Source: Turbatrix aceti
Taxonomy: Eukaryota; Nematoda; Chromadorea; Rhabditida; Panagrolaimidae
DNA: 64,000 nucleotides
Assembly: GCA_963969345.1 (NCBI GenBank)
Contig: OZ017769.1
Coordinates: forward strand, 10,605,725 to 10,669,724
Reading direction: 5' to 3'
Shown: positions 1 to 11,130 of the stretch, piece by piece
Numbering within the stretch: position 1 is the first letter of the stretch
How the letters are laid out: each line of letters starts with the position of its first letter
Made by a program: the position numbers and the translations under genes
Notes under the pieces: generated by a model
Database searches by the model: none
What the model saw: the letters and a program-made list of their open reading frames with translations, nothing else
Told to the model about the DNA's origin: nothing

Positions 1-395
1 AAGACATCAACCGACGAGATGAACCTAGGGAGCAGAACATCAGGCCCGGAACAGTCATCGACGAAGGCGCCACGCACCCCTTCTATGACGAGTTCTATCT
101 GAACTCGCACACTGCGATCGTCGGAACGGCCCGTACAACGCGGTACGTCGTGTTGTTTGACAACCAGAAGCCAAAGACCCTCGATCCCTACGAGGTTCTG
201 ACCTATCATCTGGCCTTCGGCTACCAGATCACGCCGTCTCCCACGGCGCTCCCGGCCCCAGTTGTGATGGCCAGTGATATGGCGCGCCGCGGCACGAATA
301 TTGGCCGCACCAAGGGCGCTGCCGACTGCATCGAAATGTTGCAGTATAACTATGCAAACATTGAAGCGTTCGCGGATCGACGAATCAACGCCTAA
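1..395 (+). CDS. Argonaute protein, C-terminal part of PIWI domain (5' truncated by window)
   Basis: Reading frame 3 is open from base 3 to TAA 393-395 and gives about 130 residues that match the end of a PIWI domain. Visible signatures are the RPGTVID block, HPFYDEFYLNSH, a GTART turn, YVVLFD, and a C-terminal block of the form LTYHLAFGYQ followed by MARRG. Argonautes bind a small guide RNA, and the PIWI domain holds the RNase H-like fold. The C-terminal half here contains the conserved His region (FYLNSH) that lies near the active site in the family; the catalytic Asp/Glu residues lie upstream, outside the window. The ending ADRRINA replaces the usual YF(L/V/A) tail of the AGO clade, and the LPAPVVMA segment fits a divergent worm-specific (WAGO/CSR-1-like) Argonaute better than the AGO or PIWI clades; that clade assignment is an inference. 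No intron is seen here. GC content and codon use (C/G third positions) are clearly higher than in the flanks. It converges tail-to-tail on the kinase gene ending at 830. Confidence 0.85.
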   Translation, partial: DINRRDEPREQNIRPGTVIDEGATHPFYDEFYLNSHTAIVGTARTTRYVVLFDNQKPKTLDPYEVLTYHLAFGYQITPSPTALPAPVVMASDMARRGTNIGRTKGAADCIEMLQYNYANIEAFADRRINA

Positions 396-829
396 CGTAC
401 AGTAGTACAAAAAAGTTGTTTTTTTCTATAAAAACTTGTTTCTTTTGTTTAAAATGTATTATGTTTTCTTGATGCGATCTTGCCATCTACGTTCTGTTTT
501 TTGCATGTTATCCTGCCGTTTGTATTTTTGTTTTTTTAATTATAAAGTGCCATTTTTAATTATTGTGTGGATTTCTGTTTAAATTTCAAAAACACTATTT
601 GAAATTAAAAAAAAGAGGTAAAATAATCACCATCGAGTTCGTTGTTCTCAAAAGTTTTGACAGAGATAATTGTTTAGCTTTCTTTTTATTTAGTAAAAGT
701 ACGAATACACAATGTTTCAATCTATGTAAGAAAAAGTTTAAAAACATGGCATGCATCTTCAGTCATTGAGTTAGTTTCTTTTCCACCTTAACCATGTACA
801 TATGTGATGTTTTGGGGTTACAGACGTTT
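396..829. other. Convergent 3' intergenic region
   Basis: The 434 bp between the Argonaute stop and the stop of the minus-strand kinase gene are T/A-rich. They hold 3' UTR-like sequence with poly-T and A-rich stretches. No further coding signal is seen; open frames here are low-complexity K/F/N-rich shadows. Confidence 0.5.
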
Positions 830-2909
830 TTAGTTTTTCACTTTAGTTGCGGGTCCGTGATCTAAAAATTGATAAAAAAAATGGAAACATAATTTATTGG
901 TAACGCAAAAATCACCTTGGTTGTTAACTGCACGACAATTTTTAAGGAAGTTTTGATTATTATGTTTCTCAATAAGTTTTCCTGTTGCGCACTTTTGCCA
1001 TGCTGCTTCCGTCATTTTTCCGAGTTCAGCTTCCACTTCTTTTAACAACGGGATCAGTGCTCTCATAAAACTTCTCTCAGTTCTCTCCGTTTTCAGTCCA
1101 GCTCGTAAAAGATTCTGCAGCGTTTTCGGAATCAATGTCAGTATCTCATCCAAGGATTTGTGTTTGCCCTCTTTCAGATCTTTACAGAAGTCGTCGCTTA
1201 GTATGGCGACAATGAGTTCAAGCACCACAATGCTGTACGACCAGACGTCAACTCTGGAATCACAGAGTTCTCTTTTCTGTAGCTCAGGGGCAGTGTAACG
1301 GTTGGTGCACTGCACATTATCCGGCAGCTTACAAGCATCCAGGCTTTTCACATACTGAATGCTATCAACGTCGCAGATTTTGGCATTATGGTACGAATCC
1401 AGGATGACATTACCTGGCTTGATATCGCAGTGCAAAATCAATTTATCTTCATGCAGGTAAATCAGAGCATTGGCGATATTTTGAATCCATTGTACAAAAT
1501 TTGCTTTCGTGGGTCGCCTGTCACAAATGTGCTTAAACAAGCTACCGTTTTCTGTAATAAAATAAAGTTTAAAAAATTTGATCACAAAAAACAAGCTTGA
1601 CTAACGACAAAATTCGGTAACGATGTATAAAATGTTGTAGTTTTCGCCACCAGTAGCCACATCGTGGGTTACTATAATGTTCGGATGCTTCAGCTTTTTC
1701 AAGTCTTCAAACAGAGCTGCGGCTTCTTTTAGCTGTCGAGCATCGACAACTTTTATGGCAACATCCAGGTTCAACTTTTTGTAGGTATACTGCCTAACCA
1801 CTTTTCCATATCCGCCTCTGTGGTACGTTTTAGGATCAAATCTGAGAGCCATTGTTCCGTCTATTGTTACTGCAACCGATGAACGAATTGTTATTTCGGT
1901 GTCTTTGTTTTCAATTTCATAGGCTTCGTACAGAATTTCGTAAAATAATTTGAAGTCTAATTTTGTGGAATCCGTAGTACTAGAAATAACTTTTTCAGCC
2001 AGATGCTTTGATTCTGAACGCAAAAAGAACTCTTCCTTTATGTAGGGCAAGGGTGTGTTTCTTTCGATCTCGAGTCTTAGGACGGGAATGCTTGTAATGT
2101 TTTGCATTACGCGATACAGTATGAGTTGTTGAAAGTCGTAATAACCGTGTTTACAGTAGTGGATCTAAAATATTAGATCTTTTTAGTTAGTTATTTGAAT
2201 AACATGTTTAGGGTTCTGAACACCAGAATCCTAAACTCACATTTTTGAAATCATCATTTGTATTCTCTAAAATTGCTGAGTACCAATCAAAAACATTTAT
2301 TTTTTCATGCCTAAAAAATAAAAATAAAATTTATTTTGAATGCTTAGAATTTTACTTACAGCGTATCAACATGACCATCCATGATGGAACGCTGAGTATA
2401 AAGTTTATAAGCTGCGGGATTTGCAACAATCCAAATTTGAAATCCATGAGCAATTAAATGCGGTGCAATTCGGTTAAGCATGTCAAATGATTTAGACACC
2501 ATTTTTCGTACGTTTACTTCTGTGCTAGGGCTTGAACTTCCCAGACAGTAGAGCAAATACTTTTCACCCGGAGGTGTTCCAAGCAGTATGTCTGAATACA
2601 ATGGAACGTGGTCACTGAAAAGTGTTATCACGAATTTGCAAACGCATTAAATATTAAATTGAAACTTACTAATTCGATTTGCCGTCTTTTAGTTTCAAAA
2701 AAACAGCTGCAACGTTTATTTCATTGATCAATTTTCTAGTTTTTGGAGTTTCCTTAAAATTTGAATCACCCCAAGCAAAAAACTTTTTTTTCAGGTTTTC
2801 GTCACTTATTGAAGGATAAATCCAATCATCATTTTTGCGTTCTGCAAAGCATTTTCATTTAATGGTTTTGCTTGAACATATTAGATAATAAGTTACCTTG
2901 TTGTTGCAT
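830..2909 (-). CDS. SGNH-like/protein kinase fusion, family copy 1
   Basis: Seven exons on the minus strand: 2909-2897, 2841-2670, 2614-2360, 2310-2241, 2164-1606, 1551-916 and 861-830, giving 578 aa. All introns are 49-76 nt and phases match at every junction. The start ATG was chosen because all four family members share this 13-16 nt first exon and its phase. Residues about 62-190 carry a GSSS turn (87), an ANPAAY strand end (126-131) and a DWY...DDFKNIHY block (His about 172). This order resembles the distal half of SGNH/PC-esterase folds, which is inference only. Residues about 280-520 are a protein kinase domain: Gly loop GGYGKV, VAIK lysine, HCDIKPGN catalytic loop, DVD in place of DFG, and TAPE. 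The HRD arginine is Cys and the DFG glycine is Asp, while Lys, the catalytic Asp, Asn and the metal Asp are kept, so activity is possible. No signal peptide is seen, so it is probably intracellular. Intron 5 uses donor GTTAGT. Confidence 0.78.
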
Positions 2910-4130
2910 AATCAATGCAAACGCTTCTTCAATGCAAAGCGAAGTTTATCAGTTGATGAAAAGCAGCTTGACTGGAGACTGAAAATGTTTGCAAAAGAAA
3001 AAAATGCGCGACGTACAAAAGCTAGCAAAAGTACTACTGCACTGCAAATCAATATTTTCACTGCAAAGCAAACATATATAAAGTGTAGATATCGTAATTT
3101 ATGCAGCATTAAATAAAATTTATATTTAAAAAAAACTATAAATATAAATTAAGTCCTAATAAAGTGAAGTTTTGGGTCTAACAAAAATATTATCACGAAG
3201 TAAAGAATTCGTAAAGAAACAATTCATTTACAAATTCCTCTACTTATTTTCACGACAAAATGTCGAACTGTTGTTAACAAGCATGATCGCAGATAGGAGT
3301 TACGTGCAGTGAGATGCGACCCTTTGTATCCGAGCGTTGCGACGCTCGGACACAACACGCTCACTTTGCAATCAATCATTGCCTTTCAAAAAATCACCTG
3401 CAACTCACGTTGTTTATTTATTCATTTCAGAAATACAGTGGTTACGTTTTTTGTTTTAAATTGTTAAAACAATTTTCTTGTACTATCGGTGTAAAATTTA
3501 AATCACTTCATTCAAAGAAATGTGTATTGCTGTTTCTTGACTGACATAAATGTAGGGTACATAAATGCAACCATTTCTTTCCTTTTCCGTGCAAAAAAAA
3601 CAGATTGTCTTCCCCACCGGTCTACAAACTGAGAAGTAAGTGTTGTAGATATTCCCGCCCCTTGCCACATACAATCATGTTTGGCTATACTACAAATTTA
3701 TTTATGGGTCTCAAGGTATTGCATTTTGTTTGTTCGTACAGACGAACACATGCGATCGCATTCACGAAAAGTTTGTTAGGTGTGTCATAGTTTGCGCACA
3801 GAAAACCATGCATGTGCCGTTCACAAATTATGTTTTGCTAGAATGACACATTTTCGTGAGCTAAACATTATCGTGCTTGTTAAAAAAAGAAAAGCATAAA
3901 CGTCGCACAAATCGTGAACGCCCGCACACATGTTTGACACCTGACTCAAGATTGTTTTGCGCAAAATGACAAAACTTATTTATGTTCTCATTTTTGTTTT
4001 TTATGCTGTGGGCTGATCTACGTGCATCAAAAAATCACTTTCTTTGATTACAATTTTGCTCAAAACACAAAAAGTTGGCAACCGTTTTTATCAAATGTCA
4101 TATATACATACTTACAAAAATGCGCCCATG
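2910..4130. other. Upstream region of kinase copy 1
   Basis: AT-rich sequence 5' of the minus-strand kinase gene. It includes a short GC-rich hairpin (about 3329-3348, 8-bp arms CCGAGCGT/ACGCTCGG). Several short open frames on both strands have K/F/N-rich composition and no splice-phase support, and I see no gene in them. Any promoter for copy 1 should lie at its left edge, near 2910-3200. Confidence 0.35.
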
Positions 4131-4625
4131 CCCCTCCGAATCTTCATTCAACACGCTTGAGCAAGTCAAGAATAATTTGAGCAAGTCCCCAAAAAAAGTA
4201 GAAGACTGTTGAAAAGAAGTACAGACATCTCCTTTTTGGTCTGTTCTGTACAAGATGAACGGAAAGCCATGATTGGCAGGTTCACCTGAAGGAAGTCTAT
4301 GCGCGGCAATTATTATTTGATGTACGTCGCTTTCATTTTCCCAGCCCTATCCTTTAGGGCTCTATCGGCGATAGTGCGAGCAAATTCGACGAGCAAATGG
4401 TGTGAATCCGACGGCACTGCCCTAGTTTATCGTTGCCGGTTCGCTTTCCGTCGTCGTGCTTTCGAACCGGCCATGGCACTGCACGAATGTTGCTTTGAAG
4501 TTCCGATTGCTTCATAATACATAGTCCAACAGTCGTACTTTTTTCAACAGACATCTACTTTTTTGGGGGACTTGCACAAATTATCTTATATTATGAGCCC
4601 GTTGAATGAAGATTCGGAGGGGCAA
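4131..4625. mobile_element. Non-autonomous inverted-repeat element (MITE-like), about 495 bp
   Basis: The left end starts GCCCCTCCGAATCTTCATTC, and its reverse complement occurs at 4596-4625. The two arms remain alignable inward for about 90 bp, both including a CAAGTCCCC...AAAAAAGTAGA segment. The interior (4300-4530) is GC-richer than the surroundings but encodes nothing I recognise. I could not define a target-site duplication, so the superfamily is not assigned. Confidence 0.6.
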
Positions 4626-5351
4626 TTTATTTTGCAACAATCGCCTTTAACCTCTGTGACGTCGAAATTGACTATGACTTTGAAAAAAACAACAAAGTAA
4701 TATCAAATTTTAGCCAGAAACATGCAGGATCACAAATTGCATTAATCCTAATTATTTTACATTTTTTTACGATATCGTGTATGATCTCACACATTCGTCT
4801 AAAAATTAAAAGTACGATTGAATGAACACATTCGACGTTTGCATGCGCTCCCCTCCCCTCTTGTTCACTAAGCATGTTTGTGCCAAAATTTCCAAGTTAG
4901 CTTATTTGTTGGTAACAGACGCACGTATTTCGTGCCGTGTGTGCGATTGCGCATGACACACATCACATCCATCGTGAAAAACAAAAGTTGTGGTCGTGTG
5001 TTGCAAAAGCACAAAAATTTTTTACACAAAATGCAATACCTTGATGGGTCTTTTAAAGTTAAAAGATATCGAAATTCTTCTCTAATTTGGCGAATAAAAA
5101 ACAAAAATATTGAAATTCTTCTTAAATTCGGCGAATGAACTACAAATATCAAAATTAGCAATTGTAAATCTGTTGTTTTTTAAAAATACTAAAAACACAA
5201 TCCAAACCGAGCTATCGGATGACATTGGGTATTACAAAACTCATCAACAAAAAAAGCGCGACGATGGACAATATCCTCGCCAAGACTAATATCAAGTTGG
5301 TCGGCACACATTTAATGAAGCAAAGAGATGCAAAACAAAAAACTTATGACA
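4626..5351. other. Intergenic, with a short tandem repeat at about 5060-5150
   Basis: AT-rich intergenic sequence between the MITE-like element and kinase copy 2. About 5060-5150 holds at least two imperfect units of about 42 bp with core ATATYGAAATTCTTCT and GGCGAAT. A related pair of units occurs at about 8255-8375, upstream of copy 2, so the repeat flanks that gene on both sides. No gene is seen. Confidence 0.4.
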
Positions 5352-7719
5352 TTATTTATCATGGTTGACATAGTTGTGCAGACGTCGGTGTTCAACGTGT
5401 TCATTTACACAATGTTCTTTTGCACATTCTTGCCATTTTTCATTTGTCATTAAACCCAATTCCGTGTTAACGTCCTCGATCAGCAATACCATGTCAGTCA
5501 TAAAAATTCTCTGGTTTTTTTGGTTGTCAGTTAAAGGAGTTAAAATATTCTGTTCGTTATTTTCTGGAAAAATTTGTTTAAGGCAGTGCATCAAATCCAT
5601 AGTAATATTACCTGCACCTGAAACCGTTTTTGCCTTTGAATCAAAGGATAGGGGGTCTGAAGTTGTTTTGGAACTATTTGTTTTTGAATTGTCTGCAGAC
5701 TTCGGTTTTTCTTTTTCTGAAAAAAAAGATGAAAAAATTATTGTATCAGATTTTTGCGACATTACTATATTATTGTATTTGGGGAGGATTTACGTACCTG
5801 TCTTTGTTCTTGTTTCGACAATTAGGCCGGCTCGTATAAGTTTCTGCAACGATTCAGGAACAGAAAACAACACTTTATTCAGTGATTTAGTTTCGCCTTC
5901 TCGGAGATCTTGGCAGAATTTAGGTTTCAGTATTTCAACGATAAGTTCAAGCACAACAAGGGTGTACGACCACACGTCCACTCTGGAGTCACATAATTCG
6001 CCCTTTTCCAGCTCAGGAGCAGCATAACGGGGAGTGTACTGTACATCTGGTAACAAACAAGCATCCGAGTTATTCATCCACTGAATGCTATCAATGTCGC
6101 AGATCTTGGCATTATCATACGTGTCTATGATGACATTTCCAGGTTTTATATCGCAGTGCATAATATTTCTTTTATGCAAGTAGATGAGAGCTTCTGCGAT
6201 ATTTTTAATAAATCTCACAAATAAATCTTTTCTTGGTCGTTCTTTGCAAATTAATTGAAACAAACTACCTTTTTCTGAATAAAAAATATGAACGTCTTAA
6301 AAAAAAAATTAAACTTGCTGCAATATTCTGTGGCGATGTAGAAAACGTTGAAATTTTCCATATCCGTTGCAATATCCCGGATAATAATGATGTAATCATG
6401 TTTAATATCCGTCAGCTTTTTTTTCAAGTTTTCAAGATCTCCATTAAATAGCCGAGCATCCAAAACTTTGATTGCGACTTCGAGGTTTATTTTCTTGTAT
6501 GTTCCTTGAGTTACAATTTTTCCAAATCCGCCTTTATGAAATGTCTTTTTTTCAACTGTCCCAGCTACCGAATTGTCGGCTGTAATAGCAGAAGAGTAAT
6601 TTATTGGCTGTTGTCCAACTGTGTTCTCTAGTTCATAGGCTTCGCGCAGTATGCCATAAAATCCTTTCAAGTCATCGATATTAGACGCAGTGGAACTTGT
6701 AATGGCACTTTCAGCGGGTTTCTTTTTGAAATTTGCATCAGAGCTAAGTTTCAGAAAGAAAGATTCTTTGACGTAAGGTTTGGGTGTGTTCCTTTCAATC
6801 TCAAGCTTGAGAACGGGAATGTTAGTGATAGATGCCATTACGTGAAAAAGTACAAGTTTTTGAAAATCGTAATAGCCATATTTGGCGTATTGTATCTGAA
6901 ACCATCGTGTTGCAAAGAGCGTTTATTACCTAAATAAAAAAAAATCACAGTTCTGAAATCTTCAGTGGTGTTCTGCTCTATAGATCCAAACCAATCAAAA
7001 ACGTTGATAGAATCTTTTCTGAAAAATAATAACTGTTTGTTGTTTTGTTAAAAATCACTTACAGCTTTGAGATGTGATGAAACAAAATAGAATGTTTGTC
7101 AGTGTATTCATAGTCTTCTATTTTAACCTTTGGATCTCGATTTAGTTGATATGCGGCGGGATTTGCAACGACCCATATTTGAAAATTACGTTTTGTCAAT
7201 TCTGGTTCAACATCGTTCAGCATATCAAATGATTTGGTTATCATCTCGTTTATTTTATCGGGCGTTTTTTGGTTTGAACTTCCAAGACAATAAAGCAAAT
7301 ATCTCTGCTTGTTTGAACCTTGCGGGTCTGGCAGTGCACTCGGATCTATCGGAACATAATCGCTGAAATGATAATAGTCAAATTACTTATTTACAATCAT
7401 AAAAGGAATCCACGGGACGATGGTTTTAAACTAAAACTTACTAATTAGACACGGGGTTTGATCGTTTTAGTTGCACCATAGCCACGTTTTTTTCATTTAC
7501 CAGTGGTCTTATTTTTTTATCATCCGAGGTTCCGTGTGATATTAACTTTGCATCCGGGTCTTTAAAATCCAAATCACTCCATACAAAAAAATTTTTATTG
7601 CTGTCTTCTTGATTGAGAAGAGGGTAAATCCAACCATCATTTATGTTTTCTGCAAAAAAAATACCTGTCATATTATAAATATCCGTTCATGTCTATAACT
7701 CACCTTGTGGTTGCGTCAT
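5352..7719 (-). CDS. SGNH-like/protein kinase fusion, family copy 2 (divergent, extended C-terminus)
   Basis: Seven exons on the minus strand: 7719-7704, 7649-7442, 7362-7063, 7018-6949, 6895-6319, 6274-5798 and 5716-5352, giving 670 aa. The exon order and most phases match copy 1. The N-terminal half has the same GSS turn, ANPAAY and DWF blocks, but the residue aligned with the HY histidine in copy 1 lies in an IQY context, so that His is lost here. The kinase half keeps the Gly loop GGFGKI, VAIK lysine, HCDIKPGN, DID (for DFG) and AAPE. The last exon adds a Ser/Thr/Lys-rich linker of about 45 residues not present in the other copies before the shared C-terminal helix (ELG..TNEKWQECA). Intron 5 (6275-6318) has a GC donor (GCAAGT): this is the only choice that keeps the phase-1 junction after the TE-YC motif seen in all copies. 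It lies upstream of copy 1, in the same orientation. Confidence 0.75.
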
Positions 7720-10700
7720 GCTTTATTGAGCTCACTTACAGCGTTTATTGAGTGAGCGGTAGTACTTTGCTTCGGTAAAGTTTTTATCCACAATTAATGA
7801 ATACTTACTGGGATGTGAAAGCTAGAAATTATGAAAAAAATAAATTTTAATTAGAACAAAAGAAGAGGGCAAAATTAAGATTTCTTTGTTAAAGAACAAA
7901 TACGAAAAAAACATAATAAACAACCGAACGAACGAACACACAATCGTGTTCGCGAACACAAAAGAAATCAAAAAAATTGGTCACCCTTTCAAGACAAGTA
8001 GAGCACCGTTGCAACCGCCGTTGTCGAATGCGGGAATAAACAAGAGTGTGGTACAATTTATAGGGGAGCAAACAACGAGGTAAGAGTTATCAATATTCCT
8101 GCCCCAAAATAATATGCACGATCATGGGTGTAAATGCCTGTTAGCACGCTTCTGCAACTGATAACGGTATTTAATGCTGTCGAAGTTTTCTGCGTGCTGC
8201 CTAGATAAACTACAGATTTTTTGTTTGCGAGCAAATACATAAAAAATTTAACAAATATCGAAATTCATAGAATGTGATATTTATATGTATACATTGAGTA
8301 TGACGGTAAATAAAAAAAATATCAAAATTTTTCATTAATTTTGCTAATAAACGACAAAAATATCGAATTTCAGTTGTATAAAACTGTTGTTTTTAATTAT
8401 CAAACAATTATATGATTTTTCCATTAACCCCTCTTCAAGTACTTATATTACAAAAAAATTGTGTTTATCAGACACGCGATGTGATTCATGGCTTACGCGA
8501 TGCAAAATATTTTCTGAAATTTTTCTAATAATTACTATCGCATCAAAAAAAAACAAATTAGATTTTCGACTGAGAATATTTGATTGACTAAAATCCGAAT
8601 AAATTTTTGATTGTATTATTATGAATAAATAGCTTCTGCGCAATATCTTGATAAGCCAGTTCAGCGAACCTAATACCTTCTGTCCCATATTTTAAACGTA
8701 CCGAATTTTCAACGGATGACGTCATTTTACCAAACTGGATTGCAATCATGAATTAAAATTTCAACGATTTAAAATGGAATTAAAAAAATTAGCACTTCAT
8801 TCAGAACTTCGTTGTTGCGGTGGCGCATGGCTTCCGCTTCTGGATGATAACGCACTTCCGTTCAAACGTTAATCCTGGCATTGCAGAAAAAATGGAGGGG
8901 GAAGATTTTTGATGACGTTTTTATTTATACTAACCGGATGCCAGGCTAAATATTTAAATTCACACAACTTTTGGCATAAAAATTCTAATTACAGCAAATT
9001 TCGGTTGAACAATTTTCACTTTTTTTTCGCTAATACATAGTTTATTCAACTAAAAGATTACCGGCTTCTAAATGTCTTAAAATGTGTGCTTAAAGGTATT
9101 AATTTATTATAAATGACGTTTTTTTTCTATTTTAAATTTTTCCTTAATTAGCACCTAACGTTTTTTTTGTCTTGCAGAGGTCGCTACAATTATGTGATTA
9201 TTTTTATACTTTTTTATATCCTGTTTTTTATTTGGTCGAGTTCCAAATACCAGACGTTGCTGGTGAAAAATACAAATTTTAAAAAACAGATATTTTTTGC
9301 TGTGCATGTTTTATACATAAATTTCCACTATTCTATAATTAATTTGCATGCATTCGTTTGCGAGCCAGTATCAGAACGGATAAAATAATCAAAATCTAGG
9401 TAAATTTATAAATAAAATTGAGGTAAATATCGAAATTGGTGTTATTTACCAAAAAAATTACAATTTAAATTTTATAGAATTTTATTTTTTATAATCAATT
9501 TGTGCAATAAAAAAATACTTGCATTCAAGCTTTTACCTAAAATGAGAAATTTGTTTCTTAACTTAAAATTCAACAGTTTCAACAAACATGTTTAAAAATA
9601 TTCAATTTTGAGTAAAAAATACTTGTGTTGAACTTCGCATTTACTTTTTTTCGAGGAAAACGACAATAATTTTTTGCCAAACAAAATGATTTATTGTTTT
9701 TCACGTAATTTTCATCAATATTTTATGTCTTCAATCATGCATTAATTTTATTTTATGAGTCTAGGCAGTGAAACTTAGTAGATGTGTAGGGCATGCATTG
9801 CCATGGATTGGCTTATTCATTGCTGACTTCTTGAAAATTTGTTTGTTTTCGAAAAATTATATCCAAAATCATTAAGTTTCTGATGTTTCCCCAAAAGTTT
9901 TGTTTAACCTTTTCTAAAAAACGGTGTCAAAAATAAAATTTTTTTCACTGAAATATTTAGCTTTGCATTTATTTTGATGCAAAACCATTTTTATTCATTT
10001 CGGATTAAAACAAATTAAAAAGGTTTCAAAAACTCTGAATAGGCTTTATAAATCCCGGAAACTTGCTGCTAATGAAACATGGATTAGGAAGGAAATTAGC
10101 ACAATGGTTTTCTGCTTGGCTTTTTTTTGCTACGTGACACCAACACGCCAGGTTCAAAGTGCATAGAGCATTGTGCGAATTTTTCTTCTGGAATGAATTG
10201 TATATGAAACCAAGTGCCGTTATAAATATGGCATAATTTACTTTTTTTAGAACGACAATGCGTAATTAATTTTAAGTGCTTGAGAGAATGAAATTAATTT
10301 TTGAAATGAATGGAACGTTATTTTTTTTAGATTTCATGAGAAAGGAAGGGATATTTTTGGAATATCAGAAAAATAAATTATGCATTGAAAAATAATGACA
10401 ACCGGATATGTTTGCCTTTTTAAAATAACATTTGTGCGCTGTGCGCACGCAATACGCTCTCGGCACGCGCAAATCATGGTTAGGATTTTTTGGGAATTTT
10501 TTGTTGTCTGGTCCCTCTTTGAATTTGATTTAAAAAAAAGAACGACGGAGTTATTTGCAATTCGTGGCAATCGTGTTTCTTCTACTGATCGGATCTCAAC
10601 ATTGGCGGTTTTTGGTAAAATGTGAAACTCTAAGATCCCTACCACAGTAACCGGTATGTAACACACAGCAAAAAACAGACACAGCAACTTTTAAAGGGAT

Positions 10701-11130
10701 CGTTAAGTGGAACTTTTTACCGACTTCGATTGGTCAAACACATCTTGACCAACTAGTAAGTCTAATTTTTGGAAAAAGCTCGGGGGGACGCCCCCGGGTG
10801 AAAAAACTCGTTTCTTTATGGCTTACTGCTGCAAATATGTATGATTTTATTTTTACGTAATTTTGCGCAATTGCATTTTCGATAAAAAAAGTTTCTGAAC
10901 CGATTTTTTTTTAAACTTTCATAAATACTTGTCGCACTTATTCTAAAAAATCCTTTTATCGCATTTTTTCACTCTTTTGTTCAAAAAACATTCAAATGCA
11001 GGAACAGAACCTGAAAAATTGTCATTCGAGAAGACGGCACTAGTCTTACATACTTCTACTTCTCTTTCCCTATTCTTTTATTCAATCTGATTACATTTGT
11101 GTTGTACACGGCATTCACGCACGCACTTAC
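7720..11130. other. Long AT-rich intergenic region upstream of kinase copy 2
   Basis: No convincing gene. Contents seen: diverged copies of the ATATCGAAATT repeat near 8255-8375; T-tracts throughout; a GC-rich mini-hairpin near 10778-10797 (CGGGGG/CCCCCG); and a CTTGACCAACT...TAATTTTTGGA segment near 10740-10790 that recurs in diverged form near 12085-12140. Open frames here are low-complexity and lack splice or codon support. Confidence 0.35.
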
